A program made the translations under genes and the position numbers. Positions 54,861 to 63,262 of a stretch of DNA of 64,000 bases are shown here, piece after piece. The stretch is from contig NZ_CH672377.1 in the NCBI RefSeq assembly GCF_000153105.1, forward strand, positions 1,208,305 to 1,272,304, in the 5' to 3' direction. The notes below the pieces were generated by a model. That model was given only the letters and a program-made list of their open reading frames with translations, was not told where the DNA came from and ran no database searches. The DNA comes from Blastopirellula marina DSM 3645. GTDB lineage: Bacteria; Planctomycetota; Planctomycetia; Pirellulales; Pirellulaceae. Numbering within the stretch: position 1 is the stretch's first letter; every line of letters starts with the position of its first letter.

Positions 54861-55137
54861 GGACGATCGAGTTCTGCGAAAAGCGAGGAGAATCCAGGAG
54901 CGCCGAGACAAGCGAGGAAGTGACGCCTCTTTCAATTTATTCAGAACCGCCCCGCTTGGTCCCACGAATTTCGCTGCGGAAGCGAAACGGTAAAGAAACC
55001 CCTGACGACTAGTTAGATTATAGCAGTTGGGGCGTTCCGAGCGATCTTTCGACACCGCCCGCGAGAGAAAAAAGAACAGGCAGCTCCCCCTTCCCCAGAA
55101 GGGAGACGGGCCGCGAGTTCGCCAACCTGCGCAGCAC

Positions 55138-55165
55138 AAAGCGACGACCTACAGGCCGTCGCTTT
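55138..55165 (-). terminator. possible terminator downstream of the COX24-like gene
   Basis: A perfect 9-bp stem (aaagcgacg, 55138-55146; cgtcgcttt, 55157-55165) lies about 45 bases after the stop of the small basic gene. The following T run is short (ctttg), so efficiency is uncertain. Confidence 0.45.
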
Positions 55166-55210
55166 CGGCGTATTGCGTTGATCTTTTAGAAAGGCGATTC
55201 GGCAGATGAA

Positions 55211-55300
55211 TCACTTCTTGCGATGACGAATCTTCGCACGCATGCGTCGCTTTTTACGACCAATTTTCCGCCGACCTTTTCCCGTTTTCTTCGTTCCCAC
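55211..55300 (-). CDS. 29-residue basic protein, COX24/mS38-like (AURKAIP1 domain)
   Basis: The frame starts with GTG at 55300, six bases after GGAG, and ends TGA. The product reads MGTKKTGKGRRKIGRKKRRM then RAKIRHRKK: 16 of 29 residues are Lys or Arg. The pattern RRKIGRKKRRMRAKIRHRKK resembles the AURKAIP1/COX24 domain of mitochondrial ribosomal protein mS38, which also occurs in short bacterial proteins, probably bound to ribosomal RNA. It is well below the length that gene finders accept and would often be missed. The strong ribosome site and the composition make it credible. Alternatively it could be another small ribosome-associated peptide. Confidence 0.65.
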   Translation of the reverse strand: MGTKKTGKGRRKIGRKKRRMRAKIRHRKK

Positions 55301-55414
55301 GAACTTCTCCGGACGTATAAGGACCTTTGACGGTCCCTCTGCAAAACTTAATGTTGAGTGGAAGGAGGATAGGATATCAAACTTCCTACCCCCTTTTCAA
55401 CCACCTACACGCGT

Positions 55415-55849
55415 TTACCAGGGAGATGTTTCGTCCAGAGCCCGTTCTAGCAGGGCAATTAACGCTGCGGGGTCGTATGGTTTTTGTAGAAAAAAGCGAG
55501 CTCCACGGCGGCGGGCCGAGCGAACCAGGTCCGCTCGTTGCATTCCACTGACCAAAATAATGGGCAATTGATGCGTCCGCTGAGCGTCCGAAATCTCTTC
55601 GCAGATATCGAGCCCGCTGGCGTCCGGAAGATCAATGTCCAGCAGCAGCGCCGAGATTTGCTCGCTGGCCGCAAAATGCAGGCACTCGCCCCCGAGACCG
55701 GTGTCGATGGTCTCGAACCCGTTCTTTTGTAAGATGATCGCCAGCACTTCGCGTTGCGTCACGTCGTCATCACAAATCAGCACGCGTCCACGCGAATGTC
55801 CGCTGTCAGAAATCGGTTCTAACTGCGGAATATTCTCCATAATCATCAT
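55415..55849 (-). CDS. single-domain response regulator (receiver)
   Basis: The 144-residue protein is a CheY-like receiver: RVLICDDDVTQREVLAIIL with the acidic pair, ALLLDIDLPDASGLDICEEI with the phospho-acceptor Asp (about residue 81), PIILVSGMQ with the conserved Ser, and FFLQKPYDPAAL with the conserved Lys. No output domain follows, so it probably acts through protein contacts. The start was put at ATG 55849, where GGGAGCC lies a few bases upstream, rather than at 55936. No histidine kinase is encoded nearby. The partner cannot be named. Confidence 0.88.
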   Translation of the reverse strand: MMIMENIPQLEPISDSGHSRGRVLICDDDVTQREVLAIILQKNGFETIDTGLGGECLHFAASEQISALLLDIDLPDASGLDICEEISDAQRTHQLPIILVSGMQRADLVRSARRRGARFFLQKPYDPAALIALLERALDETSPW

Positions 55850-56075
55850 TTGGCTCCCTGATGTAGCTGGCGCGTCGCTCAACCGTACACCAGGACTCGA
55901 TGCTGTCAAAAAGAAACGGTTGCGAAAAAGAAACATTGGCGCGGTGCGGCCCCGCTGAGCCGCTGCAATCGTTCAAATCCTCGCAGTCGAACTAGAAAGT
56001 GGCCGTAAATCGCGATAACTTGAAGAGACAGCCCTCAAACTCTCGTCGCAATTTCTCTCAGTCCCGGAAGAACTC

Positions 56076-57143
56076 ATGCGCGCTATCCTCCTGACCATCT
56101 CCATCGCACTTCCGCTGCTCTTCTCCTGCTTGTCCCCTGCACTAGCGGACGACTCGGAACAGATCAATGCGTTGGTGCGATCCGCCGCCGAACAGAGCAA
56201 AGCCGCCAAAAGCGAAGTCGAATACGCCGCGATCATCAGCATTTGCGAAGAGGCGCAGACCCTGACGCTGCCGACCGAGCACGAGAAGTACTTCCACCAA
56301 TTGCAGGCCTGGGCGCTCAACAAACGGGGCGAAGCCTTAGCCGACAAAGCCGCAGCCGCGACCGACCCAGCCGATGTCGCCAAGCTTGACGAAGCGGCGT
56401 TGGCCGACTTTGACGCGGCCGTAAAGCTGCAACCTAAGTTGGCGACCGCCGTTCACAATCGGGGAGTCAGCTTAGCCGCGGCAGGCAAAAGCGATGAAGC
56501 GATAAAGGATTTCGACTTGGCGATTTCGCTCAATCCCAACTACCCCAATTCGTGGTTCAACCGGGGCGAACTCCACTATCAAGCTGGCCGGATGCGACAA
56601 GCAATATCGGACTACAGCCGCGCTATCCAGCTAAAGCCAACCGATGCAGGCGCCTTTAACAGCCGCGGCAACGCCCAATATTTGTCCGAAAACTATCAGG
56701 CCGCGCTGGCCGATTTTGGCCAGGCGATCCGCATCGCTCCGAGCGACCCGCTTGGCTACGCCAATCGCGCCGACGCTTATAGCGATCTGGGCTACTGGGA
56801 GCGCGGACTGCAAGATTACCGCAAGGCGATCCAACTCGATCCGGAATTGGCGCGAGCCAAACAAGGCATGGCCTGGGTGCTAGCAACTTGCCCGCAATCG
56901 AACGTCCGCGACGCCGATTTGGCGCTGCGATACGCCGCCGAAGCGGCCGCTCAGATCGAAACGCCCGATGCTCGGTACCTCGACACGCTTGCCGCCGCCC
57001 AAGCAAACTTTGGTCAATTTGACGAAGCGGTAAAGACGGCGGAACAGGCCAAAACAATTGCGACCGAACCTCACGCCATCCAAGTGGAAGAGCGTCTCCA
57101 ACTCTATCGTACCGAGCAGCCTTTTCGCGAACCTGCAAGGTAA
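56076..57143 (+). CDS. secreted TPR protein
   Basis: The 355-residue protein has a signal peptide (ILLTISIALPLLFSCLSPALA) and about six TPR units: AALADFDAAVKLQPKLATAVHN, DEAIKDFDLAISLNPNYPNSWF, RQAISDYSRAIQLKPTDAGAFN, YQAALADFGQAIRIAPSDPLGY and ERGLQDYRKAIQLDPELARAKQ. TPRs bind partner peptides and act as scaffolds; no enzyme domain is present. The N-terminal 90 residues before the first repeat are helical and polar. GGAAG precedes the ATG. It lies alone between the receiver and the fusA leader region. Partner unknown. Confidence 0.87.
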   Translation: MRAILLTISIALPLLFSCLSPALADDSEQINALVRSAAEQSKAAKSEVEYAAIISICEEAQTLTLPTEHEKYFHQLQAWALNKRGEALADKAAAATDPADVAKLDEAALADFDAAVKLQPKLATAVHNRGVSLAAAGKSDEAIKDFDLAISLNPNYPNSWFNRGELHYQAGRMRQAISDYSRAIQLKPTDAGAFNSRGNAQYLSENYQAALADFGQAIRIAPSDPLGYANRADAYSDLGYWERGLQDYRKAIQLDPELARAKQGMAWVLATCPQSNVRDADLALRYAAEAAAQIETPDARYLDTLAAAQANFGQFDEAVKTAEQAKTIATEPHAIQVEERLQLYRTEQPFREPAR

Positions 57144-57214
57144 TTCCCGCTTCTAAGTAAAAAGTAAATGAATTTTGTCTACCGCGAAGGAAGATTCGTG
57201 ACTAGACTTTGCGG

Positions 57215-57325
57215 AAGAACCGGGGATAATGGAAAGATGCGTGCCGTTGACCGCAGCCTGCCGCAATAGGCGGTGGACTCCCCGGCTAAAGCGGTAGCTC
57301 TTAAGTACTTACGTTTTTACGAGAC
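57215..57325 (+). promoter_or_regulatory. possible structured leader upstream of fusA
   Basis: In the 470-base gap before fusA, ccgggga and tccccgg can close a multi-branch fold: a smaller hairpin gcct-gccgcaat-aggc lies inside it, and gct-aaagcggt-agc follows. No known riboswitch consensus was recognised, and no reading frame with a ribosome site is seen here. The rest of the gap shows nothing further that I can support. Confidence 0.3.
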
Positions 57326-57612
57326 GCGATTCCCATGTTTTTTGTCGTGGAAACTCGACTGCCGAAACGCCGCCCAATCACGGTCGGTCCAGGAATTCGC
57401 GCCTAGCCCGGCGTTTGACATGCGCAGCCTACGGACGGCCGAAGTGACCTAGTCCGTTTCGCCCAATCTATTAAGATTGTCTCGCGCAGGTCCACCGCAC
57501 GGCTCCCTTTCTCGGGACCTCTCTCCTCTGACCTGTGTCGGATCCCATAAATTAAAGCGTTCGCGCTTGAGTTGTTTTCCTTCAACCTCGACCTTTTTTG
57601 AACTCCTTTACT

Positions 57613-59700
57613 ATGAACCTCGCCAAACTGCGAAACATCGGTATTTCCGCTCATATCGACTCTGGAAAAACGACTCTGAGTGAGCGCATTCTGTTTTACA
57701 GCGGTCGCATCCATAAGATCGAAGACGTCCGCGGCGGCGGTGACGGCGCTACCATGGATCATATGGAGCTCGAAAAAGAGCGCGGCATCACCATCACCAG
57801 CGCGGCGACCAGCGTCGAATGGAAAGGGTACCCGATCAACTTGATCGACACCCCGGGCCACGTCGACTTTACGGTCGAAGTAGAGCGTAGCCTCCGCGTG
57901 CTCGACGGCGCCGTACTCGTCCTTTGCTCGGTCGGCGGCGTGCAGGCCCAGTCGTTGACGGTCGATCGCCAGATGAAGCGCTACAAAGTGCCCCGCTTGG
58001 CGTTCATCAACAAGATGGACCGCACCGGCGCCAACCCCGACAAAGTTATCCAGCAGATGCGCGACAAGCTAAATGTCGACGCGATCGCGTTCCAGATTCC
58101 GATCGGGCTGGAGGACAAGCTGGAAGGGGTCATCGACCTGGTCGAGATGAAAGCCTATTACAACGACGGCGATCAAGGCGAAATCGTCCGCACCGAGGAA
58201 ATTCCGGCCAACTTGCTCGAAAAGGCGCAGGAAGCTCGTCAGCACATGCTCGAATCGCTCTCGCTTTACAGCGACGAGTTGATGGAACTGCTGCTAGCCG
58301 AAGAAGAGCCGACCGCCGAACTGGTCCACAAGGTGACCCACGATGCGGTCCTCGGTCTGAACATTACGCCGGTCTTCATGGGCTCGGCCTATAAGAACAA
58401 GTGCGTTCAACCGCTGCTTGACGCGATTACGCGGTACCTGCCTTCGCCTTTGGAAGTTGAATACAAAGCGAAGGACGTCGAAGACCCGACCGTCCTGATT
58501 CCCCTTTCGTGCGAAACCGATGCGCCGTTTGTCGGCATGGCGTTCAAGATTGTGGAAGATCCGTACGGTCAGCTGACTTTCATGCGTATCTACCAAGGCA
58601 AGATTGAAAAAGGCAAAGGCTACGTCAATCAGCGTACCGGCAAAACCGATCGCTTCTCGCGTATCGTGCGAATGCACTCTGACAAGCGTGAAGAGATCGA
58701 TGTCGCCACCGCTGGTGACATCGTCGCCGTGATGGGCATCGACTGCGCGTCTGGCGATACCTATGCGTCGGAGCGAAATTACTGCTCACTGGAAAGCATT
58801 TTTGTGCCGATCCCGGTGATCAAGATTTCCGTCGCGCCAAAGAGCCGCGACGACAGCGACAAATTGGGCAAAGCCTTGCAGCGTTTCCGCAAGGAAGACC
58901 CCACGTTCCACGTCTTCACCGACGAGGAAACCAAAGAAACGCTGATCGCAGGCATGGGCGAGCTGCACCTGGAAGTTTATGTCGAGCGGATCAAACGCGA
59001 ATACAAGGTAGAAGTCGTCACTGGCCCGCCGAAGGTTTCGTATCGCGAAGCCCCGACCAAGGCCGTGGAGTTCAACTACAAGCACAAAAAGCAAACCGGC
59101 GGTTCTGGCCAATACGGCCACATTGTCGGCGTCATGGAACCGATGGAAGATGGCGGCGAAGGTTTTGTGTTTGAAGACAAGGTTTCGCAAGGGCGCATTC
59201 CCAAGGAATACATCCCGGCGGTCCAAAAGGGCTTCGAAGACGTGCTGCTCAAAGGTCCGGTCGCCGAATTCCCGGTGGTCGGCCTGAAGGTGGTCCTGCA
59301 GGACGGTTCGTACCATGACGTCGACTCGTCAGAAATGGCCTTCCGCATTTGTGCCCAGGGCTGTTTCCGCGAGAACTTCATGAAGATGAAGCCGACCTTG
59401 CTAGAGCCGATCATGAAGGTCGAAATCGAAGTACCGGAAGAGTACCAAGGCCCGGTTACCGGCGATGCGATTGCGAAACGCGGCATGGTGACCAGCACCG
59501 ACTCGAACGGCGAAACTTCGGTCATCACGGCCGAAATTCCGCTCTCCTGCATGTTTGGCTACTCGACGATCCTGCGCAGCATGACGCAAGGGCAAGGAAC
59601 ATTCAGCATGGAGTTCGACAGCTACAAGCCGACTCCGTCGAATATCCAAGAAGAAGTCGTCGCCGATCGCTTGAAAGAAAAAGCGGCCAAAGCGAAGTAG
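57613..59700 (+). CDS. fusA: translation elongation factor G (mitochondrial-like spdEFG1 type)
   Basis: The 695-residue GTPase moves the ribosome along mRNA by one codon. G1 is AHIDSGKTT, G2 RGITITSAAT, G3 DTPGHVDF, G4 NKMD (about residues 143-146), then domains II-V with the conserved C-terminal EF-G core (ETSVITAEIPLSCMFGYSTI). The N-terminal pattern FYSGRIHKIEDVRGGG-GATMDHMELEKE is closer to mitochondrial EF-G1 and the spdEFG proteins of spirochaetes and planctomycetes than to ordinary bacterial EF-G. It is not followed by tuf or preceded by rpsG, so it is outside the str operon. The start was put at ATG 57613; a TTG five codons earlier is less likely. No Shine-Dalgarno is visible. Confidence 0.93.
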   Translation: MNLAKLRNIGISAHIDSGKTTLSERILFYSGRIHKIEDVRGGGDGATMDHMELEKERGITITSAATSVEWKGYPINLIDTPGHVDFTVEVERSLRVLDGAVLVLCSVGGVQAQSLTVDRQMKRYKVPRLAFINKMDRTGANPDKVIQQMRDKLNVDAIAFQIPIGLEDKLEGVIDLVEMKAYYNDGDQGEIVRTEEIPANLLEKAQEARQHMLESLSLYSDELMELLLAEEEPTAELVHKVTHDAVLGLNITPVFMGSAYKNKCVQPLLDAITRYLPSPLEVEYKAKDVEDPTVLIPLSCETDAPFVGMAFKIVEDPYGQLTFMRIYQGKIEKGKGYVNQRTGKTDRFSRIVRMHSDKREEIDVATAGDIVAVMGIDCASGDTYASERNYCSLESIFVPIPVIKISVAPKSRDDSDKLGKALQRFRKEDPTFHVFTDEETKETLIAGMGELHLEVYVERIKREYKVEVVTGPPKVSYREAPTKAVEFNYKHKKQTGGSGQYGHIVGVMEPMEDGGEGFVFEDKVSQGRIPKEYIPAVQKGFEDVLLKGPVAEFPVVGLKVVLQDGSYHDVDSSEMAFRICAQGCFRENFMKMKPTLLEPIMKVEIEVPEEYQGPVTGDAIAKRGMVTSTDSNGETSVITAEIPLSCMFGYSTILRSMTQGQGTFSMEFDSYKPTPSNIQEEVVADRLKEKAAKAK

Positions 59701-59728
59701 TCTTCGCTATGGCATTTGACAAACGAAT

Positions 59729-59766
59729 AGCCCCGTTCGCCATGTGCGAACGGGGCTGTTTTATTT
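59729..59766 (+). terminator. intrinsic terminator after fusA
   Basis: A perfect 12-bp stem (agccccgttcgc, 59729-59740, with gcgaacggggct, 59746-59757), 5-nt loop, then gttttattt. It starts 28 bases after the fusA stop. Confidence 0.93.
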
Positions 59767-59829
59767 CGAACCGTCAATCAAGGCGTTCGCTCGCGAACTC
59801 GACCAATTTCGATTACGCTACCTGCTAGT

Positions 59830-60420
59830 GTGGACTGGAACCAAGGCTTCCCAGAGCGGACCAAACTCGTGTCGACTATTTGCAGCAATTGCGGAGAAGA
59901 GCTGATCGGCGCCGTCAATCGTTGCTGGCGTTGCGGTCGAGATTTCGAGATCGACGCGCTCGCCGACATCCCGCCGATTCGCCGAATGCATATCCTGCCC
60001 ACGTATCTTCACTCCAGCCCAATTGTCGCCAACGCGGCGACCTCTCCACCTGAGAGCGCGGAGGAAGAGATCATATCGGCCGAGTTGGCCAGTCCACCTA
60101 CGCCGCTTCGACTTGACTCTCCATTCCTCTCGGCCGATGCAACGCCCGATAGCAAACGTGTGATCCCCTGGCTTCCAATTGCCCTGGGAACCGGAGGCTT
60201 GGGAGCGCTCCTTTGCCTGATTACGATCGCAGGCGTCCCGTTGGTTCTTCTAGCGATGGGCGTCATCATCTGGCGATCAGGCATGATTCCTGCTCGACAA
60301 GCCTGGTTCCTGCTGTTGTTAGCGGCGATACTGCTGCTTGTTGCGTCGATACGTGCGAGCGTCGCGATGCACCTCTATTTTTTCGGCCAACCCCTGTTTC
60401 CATCGTCGTTGGTTTCCTAA
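59830..60420 (+). CDS. zinc-ribbon membrane protein (196 aa)
   Basis: Near the N-terminus is a zinc ribbon, ICSNCGEELIGAVNRCWRCG (two CxxC pairs, about residues 18-35), then a polar linker rich in Glu, Ser and Pro and three transmembrane helices in the C-terminal half (WLPIALGTGGLGALLCLITI; GVPLVLLAMGVIIW; AWFLLLLAAILLLVA). Such proteins are common in planctomycetes and have no assigned role. The frame begins at GTG 59830; a second GTG at 59869, closer to the ribbon, would also suit. It is followed by the formyl-THF cyclo-ligase gene 23 bases later, so the two may be co-transcribed. Confidence 0.72.
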   Translation: MDWNQGFPERTKLVSTICSNCGEELIGAVNRCWRCGRDFEIDALADIPPIRRMHILPTYLHSSPIVANAATSPPESAEEEIISAELASPPTPLRLDSPFLSADATPDSKRVIPWLPIALGTGGLGALLCLITIAGVPLVLLAMGVIIWRSGMIPARQAWFLLLLAAILLLVASIRASVAMHLYFFGQPLFPSSLVS

Positions 60421-60443
60421 AGCTCCTTCTGAAATGACTGGCT

Positions 60444-61037
60444 GTGGCGCAGGACGCTTTACAACAAAAAAAGACTCTACGCCAAAGCTTCCTGGCTGCC
60501 CGTAATCAGTTGGGCGATCGATCAGAGCGGAGCGTAAGAATTCAGGCGCGCATCAGCAACTGGCTGCCCCAGCAATCGGCGGCGACCCTCCTGTGCTATG
60601 TCAATGCTCGCTGCGAAGTCGACACGCGGTCGCTGCTGCACCAGCTGCTCGCTGACGAGCGACGAGTCGTCGTTCCTTATTGCCTGGACGACAATCATCT
60701 AGGCCTGTTCCTACTCTCCAACATGTCGGAACTTGCAACGGGACGTTTCGGCATCCTTGAGCCGCGACACCAACTTCGAGATTCAAAGCGGATATCGCCC
60801 GTTGAGATCGACTTGGCGATCCTGCCGGGAGTTGCGTTTGACCTGCACGGAAATCGCCTCGGCTACGGCAAAGGCTATTTCGATCGATTGCTAAGTGAGA
60901 TGCGACCGCAGGCCGTGACGTGCGCGCTGGCCTTTGAATGCCAGCTTACGGCCCAGATTCCGACGGAGCCCCACGACCTGCCGATCGACTATCTCGTCAC
61001 GGAAGATCGCCTCATTCGATCTGCTGCAGCCAACTAG
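60444..61037 (+). CDS. 5-formyltetrahydrofolate cyclo-ligase
   Basis: The 197-residue enzyme converts 5-formyl-THF with ATP to 5,10-methenyl-THF. The signature GYGKGYFDRLLSEMRPQAV (glycine-rich phosphate loop) is near residue 139, and DLAILPGVAFDLHGNRLG precedes it, both as in the 5-FTHF cyclo-ligase family. The N-terminal KKTLRQSFLAARNQL is the usual first helix. It starts with GTG at 60444, without a strong ribosome site. Its stop codon overlaps that of the convergent C39-like peptidase gene by four bases. It keeps the folate pool available for one-carbon metabolism. Confidence 0.92.
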   Translation: MAQDALQQKKTLRQSFLAARNQLGDRSERSVRIQARISNWLPQQSAATLLCYVNARCEVDTRSLLHQLLADERRVVVPYCLDDNHLGLFLLSNMSELATGRFGILEPRHQLRDSKRISPVEIDLAILPGVAFDLHGNRLGYGKGYFDRLLSEMRPQAVTCALAFECQLTAQIPTEPHDLPIDYLVTEDRLIRSAAAN

Positions 61038-61945
61038 CGATTGGCGTAGTGATCGTGCAGGTTGTTATCAATCAAACCGGTCTGGCTTGCTTGATCGGTT
61101 GACAAGTAGAGAGCATTGCCGCGCCACAGGCGATCCAGCGACTCGCGCGGCCAGACTTCCACGCCGATGCTGGGGTTCGGATCGGCGATCAACACTTGAC
61201 TATCATTAATCACGCCTAGGCAGATCACCGAGTGCATGGTCCCCGGAGTCCAGCCCTCTTCCACCTCCATGCCGGACGCATGCCCCAGCGTTTGCCACTG
61301 CTGAATACCGACCTGCAGCAAGACGGGACGATCCAGTTTCGCGAGTTGGTCGAAGTTGAGCTTTTCCGCAGACACATGCAGATTTGCATTCGCCGTCTTC
61401 AGCTTTAAGCCGCGGTAGATTCCCTTCCAGGAAGTTCCCTTGCGAGTAAAGCAAATCTCAGCCATCTCCTGTTCCGAGGCCGGAAGTCCATATTGCCCAA
61501 GCAGCGTTGCGGCGCAAGCTGCAGAGCACGTCTTTTGCGTGGTTTGATAACAGACCCCATCGTCGCTCCAGAGGTCGCCGCACTTCGGCGCACTGCCGAG
61601 AACCAAATAGACAGCCGCAAATCCGCCAACGCAAAGCATCGCTCCCATCGGCAGAGCTCGCCGCGCCCCTTGGTCCTGAAGTCGATTCGAGACGACGGCG
61701 GCCATTGCGGCGGCGCCGATCGGAAACCAGTTACCCAGGACCAGAAGAGACGAAAAAGGAAGCCATTTCGCCATTACTTCGCTGTCCCACAGGAACCAAG
61801 CGTAGCCCGCGATGGCGAGCACAATCATGCCTGCCAGAAGATTCAAAGAAGCGTCCGACCAATCCCTAGAAAGCGACCGCACAGCAAAGAATGCTGCTAA
61901 AGAGAGCCCAGTGACAATCGCATACGCGACATACATGTCCGTCAC
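61034..61945 (-). CDS. membrane-fused C39-like cysteine peptidase
   Basis: The 303-residue protein has four transmembrane helices in its first 120 residues (YAIVTGLSLAAFFAV; LNLLAGMIVLAIAGYAWFL; FSSLLVLGNWFPIGAAAMAA; LPMGAMLCVGGFAAVYLVLG). A peptidase C39-like domain follows: Q-TTQKTCSAACAATLLGQYG holds the Gln and Cys of the active site, TMHSVICLGVIN the His, and LIADPNPSIGVE the Asp. In bacteriocin exporters such domains cleave leader peptides. Here it is fused to a membrane domain without an ABC part, so the substrate is unknown. The start is GTG at 61945, eight bases after GGAG; the 13-residue longer frame lacks a good ribosome site. Confidence 0.8.
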   Translation of the reverse strand: MTDMYVAYAIVTGLSLAAFFAVRSLSRDWSDASLNLLAGMIVLAIAGYAWFLWDSEVMAKWLPFSSLLVLGNWFPIGAAAMAAVVSNRLQDQGARRALPMGAMLCVGGFAAVYLVLGSAPKCGDLWSDDGVCYQTTQKTCSAACAATLLGQYGLPASEQEMAEICFTRKGTSWKGIYRGLKLKTANANLHVSAEKLNFDQLAKLDRPVLLQVGIQQWQTLGHASGMEVEEGWTPGTMHSVICLGVINDSQVLIADPNPSIGVEVWPRESLDRLWRGNALYLSTDQASQTGLIDNNLHDHYANR

Positions 61946-62052
61946 GGCATCGTCTCCTGCTAGAAACTGGCAATCCTTGCCCACTCCCCGAACCCCCAGC
62001 GGAGGATCCCCGCATGTGAATTCCAGATGTGTGCTTTTTGAAGATATCGTTA

Positions 62053-62058
62053 ATTATA
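62053..62058 (-). promoter_or_regulatory. candidate -10 element for the C39-like gene
   Basis: A perfect TATAAT on the minus strand lies about 110 bases upstream of the GTG start. The -35 region is poor. The rest of the 61946-62323 gap is non-coding as far as I can see; it includes an atgg-rich palindromic stretch near 62275-62300 (ccatggcttacgaccatggc). Confidence 0.4.
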
Positions 62059-62323
62059 GGCGGTCGCAATCTGAATTATTCGGAAGTTGGCATAAGTTGC
62101 GGTACTTTCGCGCAATAGCGTCGTCACAAATCCTGATACTGCGACGAAACGGGGCGCCAACTCGTTCTACGCAACCGGTTAAGAATGGGTTGCGATTTTC
62201 ATGCCAAGCGTTGGCGAGATTCTTGGGGGGACCGCTAGCGCAACCACACGGCATCGCGCCTAAATGACTATCAAACCATGGCTTACGACCATGGCACGCA
62301 ATTCGGCATGCTAGCAATCGCGG

Positions 62324-62755
62324 CTATTTGGCGCCGCTCATCTGCGCTTCGATCCAAGCATCCAGCGCCTTCCAATCGACCGGCGGCAGGTCAGATAGGT
62401 CAGGTCGAAGCCGGACGGCCTGCTTGATATAGACGTGCTGAATATCCTTTTGACACTTAGCCGTGTTCCAGTTCAGCATGATGCGGATGCAGAGCGGTAG
62501 TGACCCCGGCACGCTGATTTCATGCGTGCAAATCAGCGGAACGTCCATCCAGCCGAGCTGGCGAGCGGCTAAAGCGGGGAACTCGGCATTAATGTCGCTG
62601 GTCACCGTAAAGATAGCGCTGCCGACATCTTTCCCTTCGATGCCGTTTTGACGAATCATCAACGCAAGCAATTCTCGCGTAGCTCGCAATATCTCTTCAC
62701 GATTGTTGCTCTCGACGGTGGTCGCACCGCGAACGCCTCGGCAGGCAGTCGACAT
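62324..62755 (-). CDS. aroH: chorismate mutase, AroH type
   Basis: The product of 143 residues is an AroH-fold (Bacillus-type trimeric) chorismate mutase. [20 protein letters not shown] is the N-terminal family motif with the active-site Arg, followed by [40 protein letters not shown] and [14 protein letters not shown], all typical of the family. It converts chorismate to prephenate for phenylalanine and tyrosine synthesis. The start was set at ATG 62755, directly before STACRGVRG; the 30-residue extension to 62845 is not family-like. No other aromatic amino acid gene is nearby. It is divergent from the 16S rRNA gene. Confidence 0.93.
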   Translation of the reverse strand: MSTACRGVRGATTVESNNREEILRATRELLALMIRQNGIEGKDVGSAIFTVTSDINAEFPALAARQLGWMDVPLICTHEISVPGSLPLCIRIMLNWNTAKCQKDIQHVYIKQAVRLRPDLSDLPPVDWKALDAWIEAQMSGAK

Positions 62756-62954
62756 GGGAAAACGCTTCAAGAAGGAGTTGGATAGAACAAGGGTCAAGCA
62801 TACCCCTGATTCGACCCTCAGAAAAGCCGCAAGTAGGTCGATCACCAGGAACCCAAAGTGGAGATCTTTCCATTTTCAGACCTCGAAAAACGCTTGTTTT
62901 ATAAGGGTTTACGACACAAGTTCATGAAATCTGCACAAAAAGCCTTTGGGCCCG

Positions 62955-62982
62955 TTGACGCCCATCCTCAATCCGATAGGAT
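62955..62982 (+). promoter_or_regulatory. rRNA promoter P1 candidate
   Basis: TTGACG (62955-62960) and TAGGAT (62977-62982) with a 16-base spacer lie about 300 bases upstream of the 16S gene. Confidence 0.55.
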
Positions 62983-63062
62983 AGACCGTCTCACTTGAAG
63001 GCATTGGCCCTGACAGTGAGGAAAACAAAAACTGAGAGACAACGTTTCTCGGGCTTTGATCT

Positions 63063-63092
63063 TTGACAATTTGGTTGTGACCTCTGTTAAGT
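63063..63092 (+). promoter_or_regulatory. rRNA promoter P2 candidate
   Basis: A perfect -35 TTGACA (63063-63068) with TTAAGT (63087-63092) 18 bases later. The -10 is weak; the site lies about 200 bases upstream of the 16S gene. Confidence 0.45.
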
Positions 63093-63207
63093 TCGGCGTG
63101 AGACTGGACTTCACTGAGACCGATTCAGGCCTTCGGGCTTGAAGGAGTTTTGGAGAAGACAATCACGATGAACTGTATTTGAATTGTTTTGCAAAGAGCA
63201 GTTCAAA

Positions 63208-63216
63208 CGCTTTAAC
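63208..63216 (+). promoter_or_regulatory. boxA-like antitermination site in the rRNA leader
   Basis: The bases cgctttaac resemble the boxA core (GCTCTTTAAC) recognised by the NusB/NusE complex. It lies 47 bases before the 16S sequence, as expected for an rRNA leader. Confidence 0.4.
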
Positions 63217-63262
63217 TGTTGCTCATAAGCGTCTCACTTCGGTGAGTCGTAAAAGCATATAA

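Noticed and set aside
57403..57861. A 152-residue minus-strand frame overlapping the start of fusA
   Set aside because: It lies antisense to the EF-G GTPase motifs, shows no domain, and is one of the usual shadows of a GC-rich coding strand.
62275..62300. A ccatgg-rich palindrome, possibly a REP-like element
   Set aside because: Only a single clear copy is visible in the window, so it cannot be called a repeat family.
62054..62317. An 87-residue minus-strand frame in the gap between the C39-like gene and aroH
   Set aside because: No ribosome site, no recognisable motif, and a composition rich in Arg and Cys typical of random frames; kept as intergenic.
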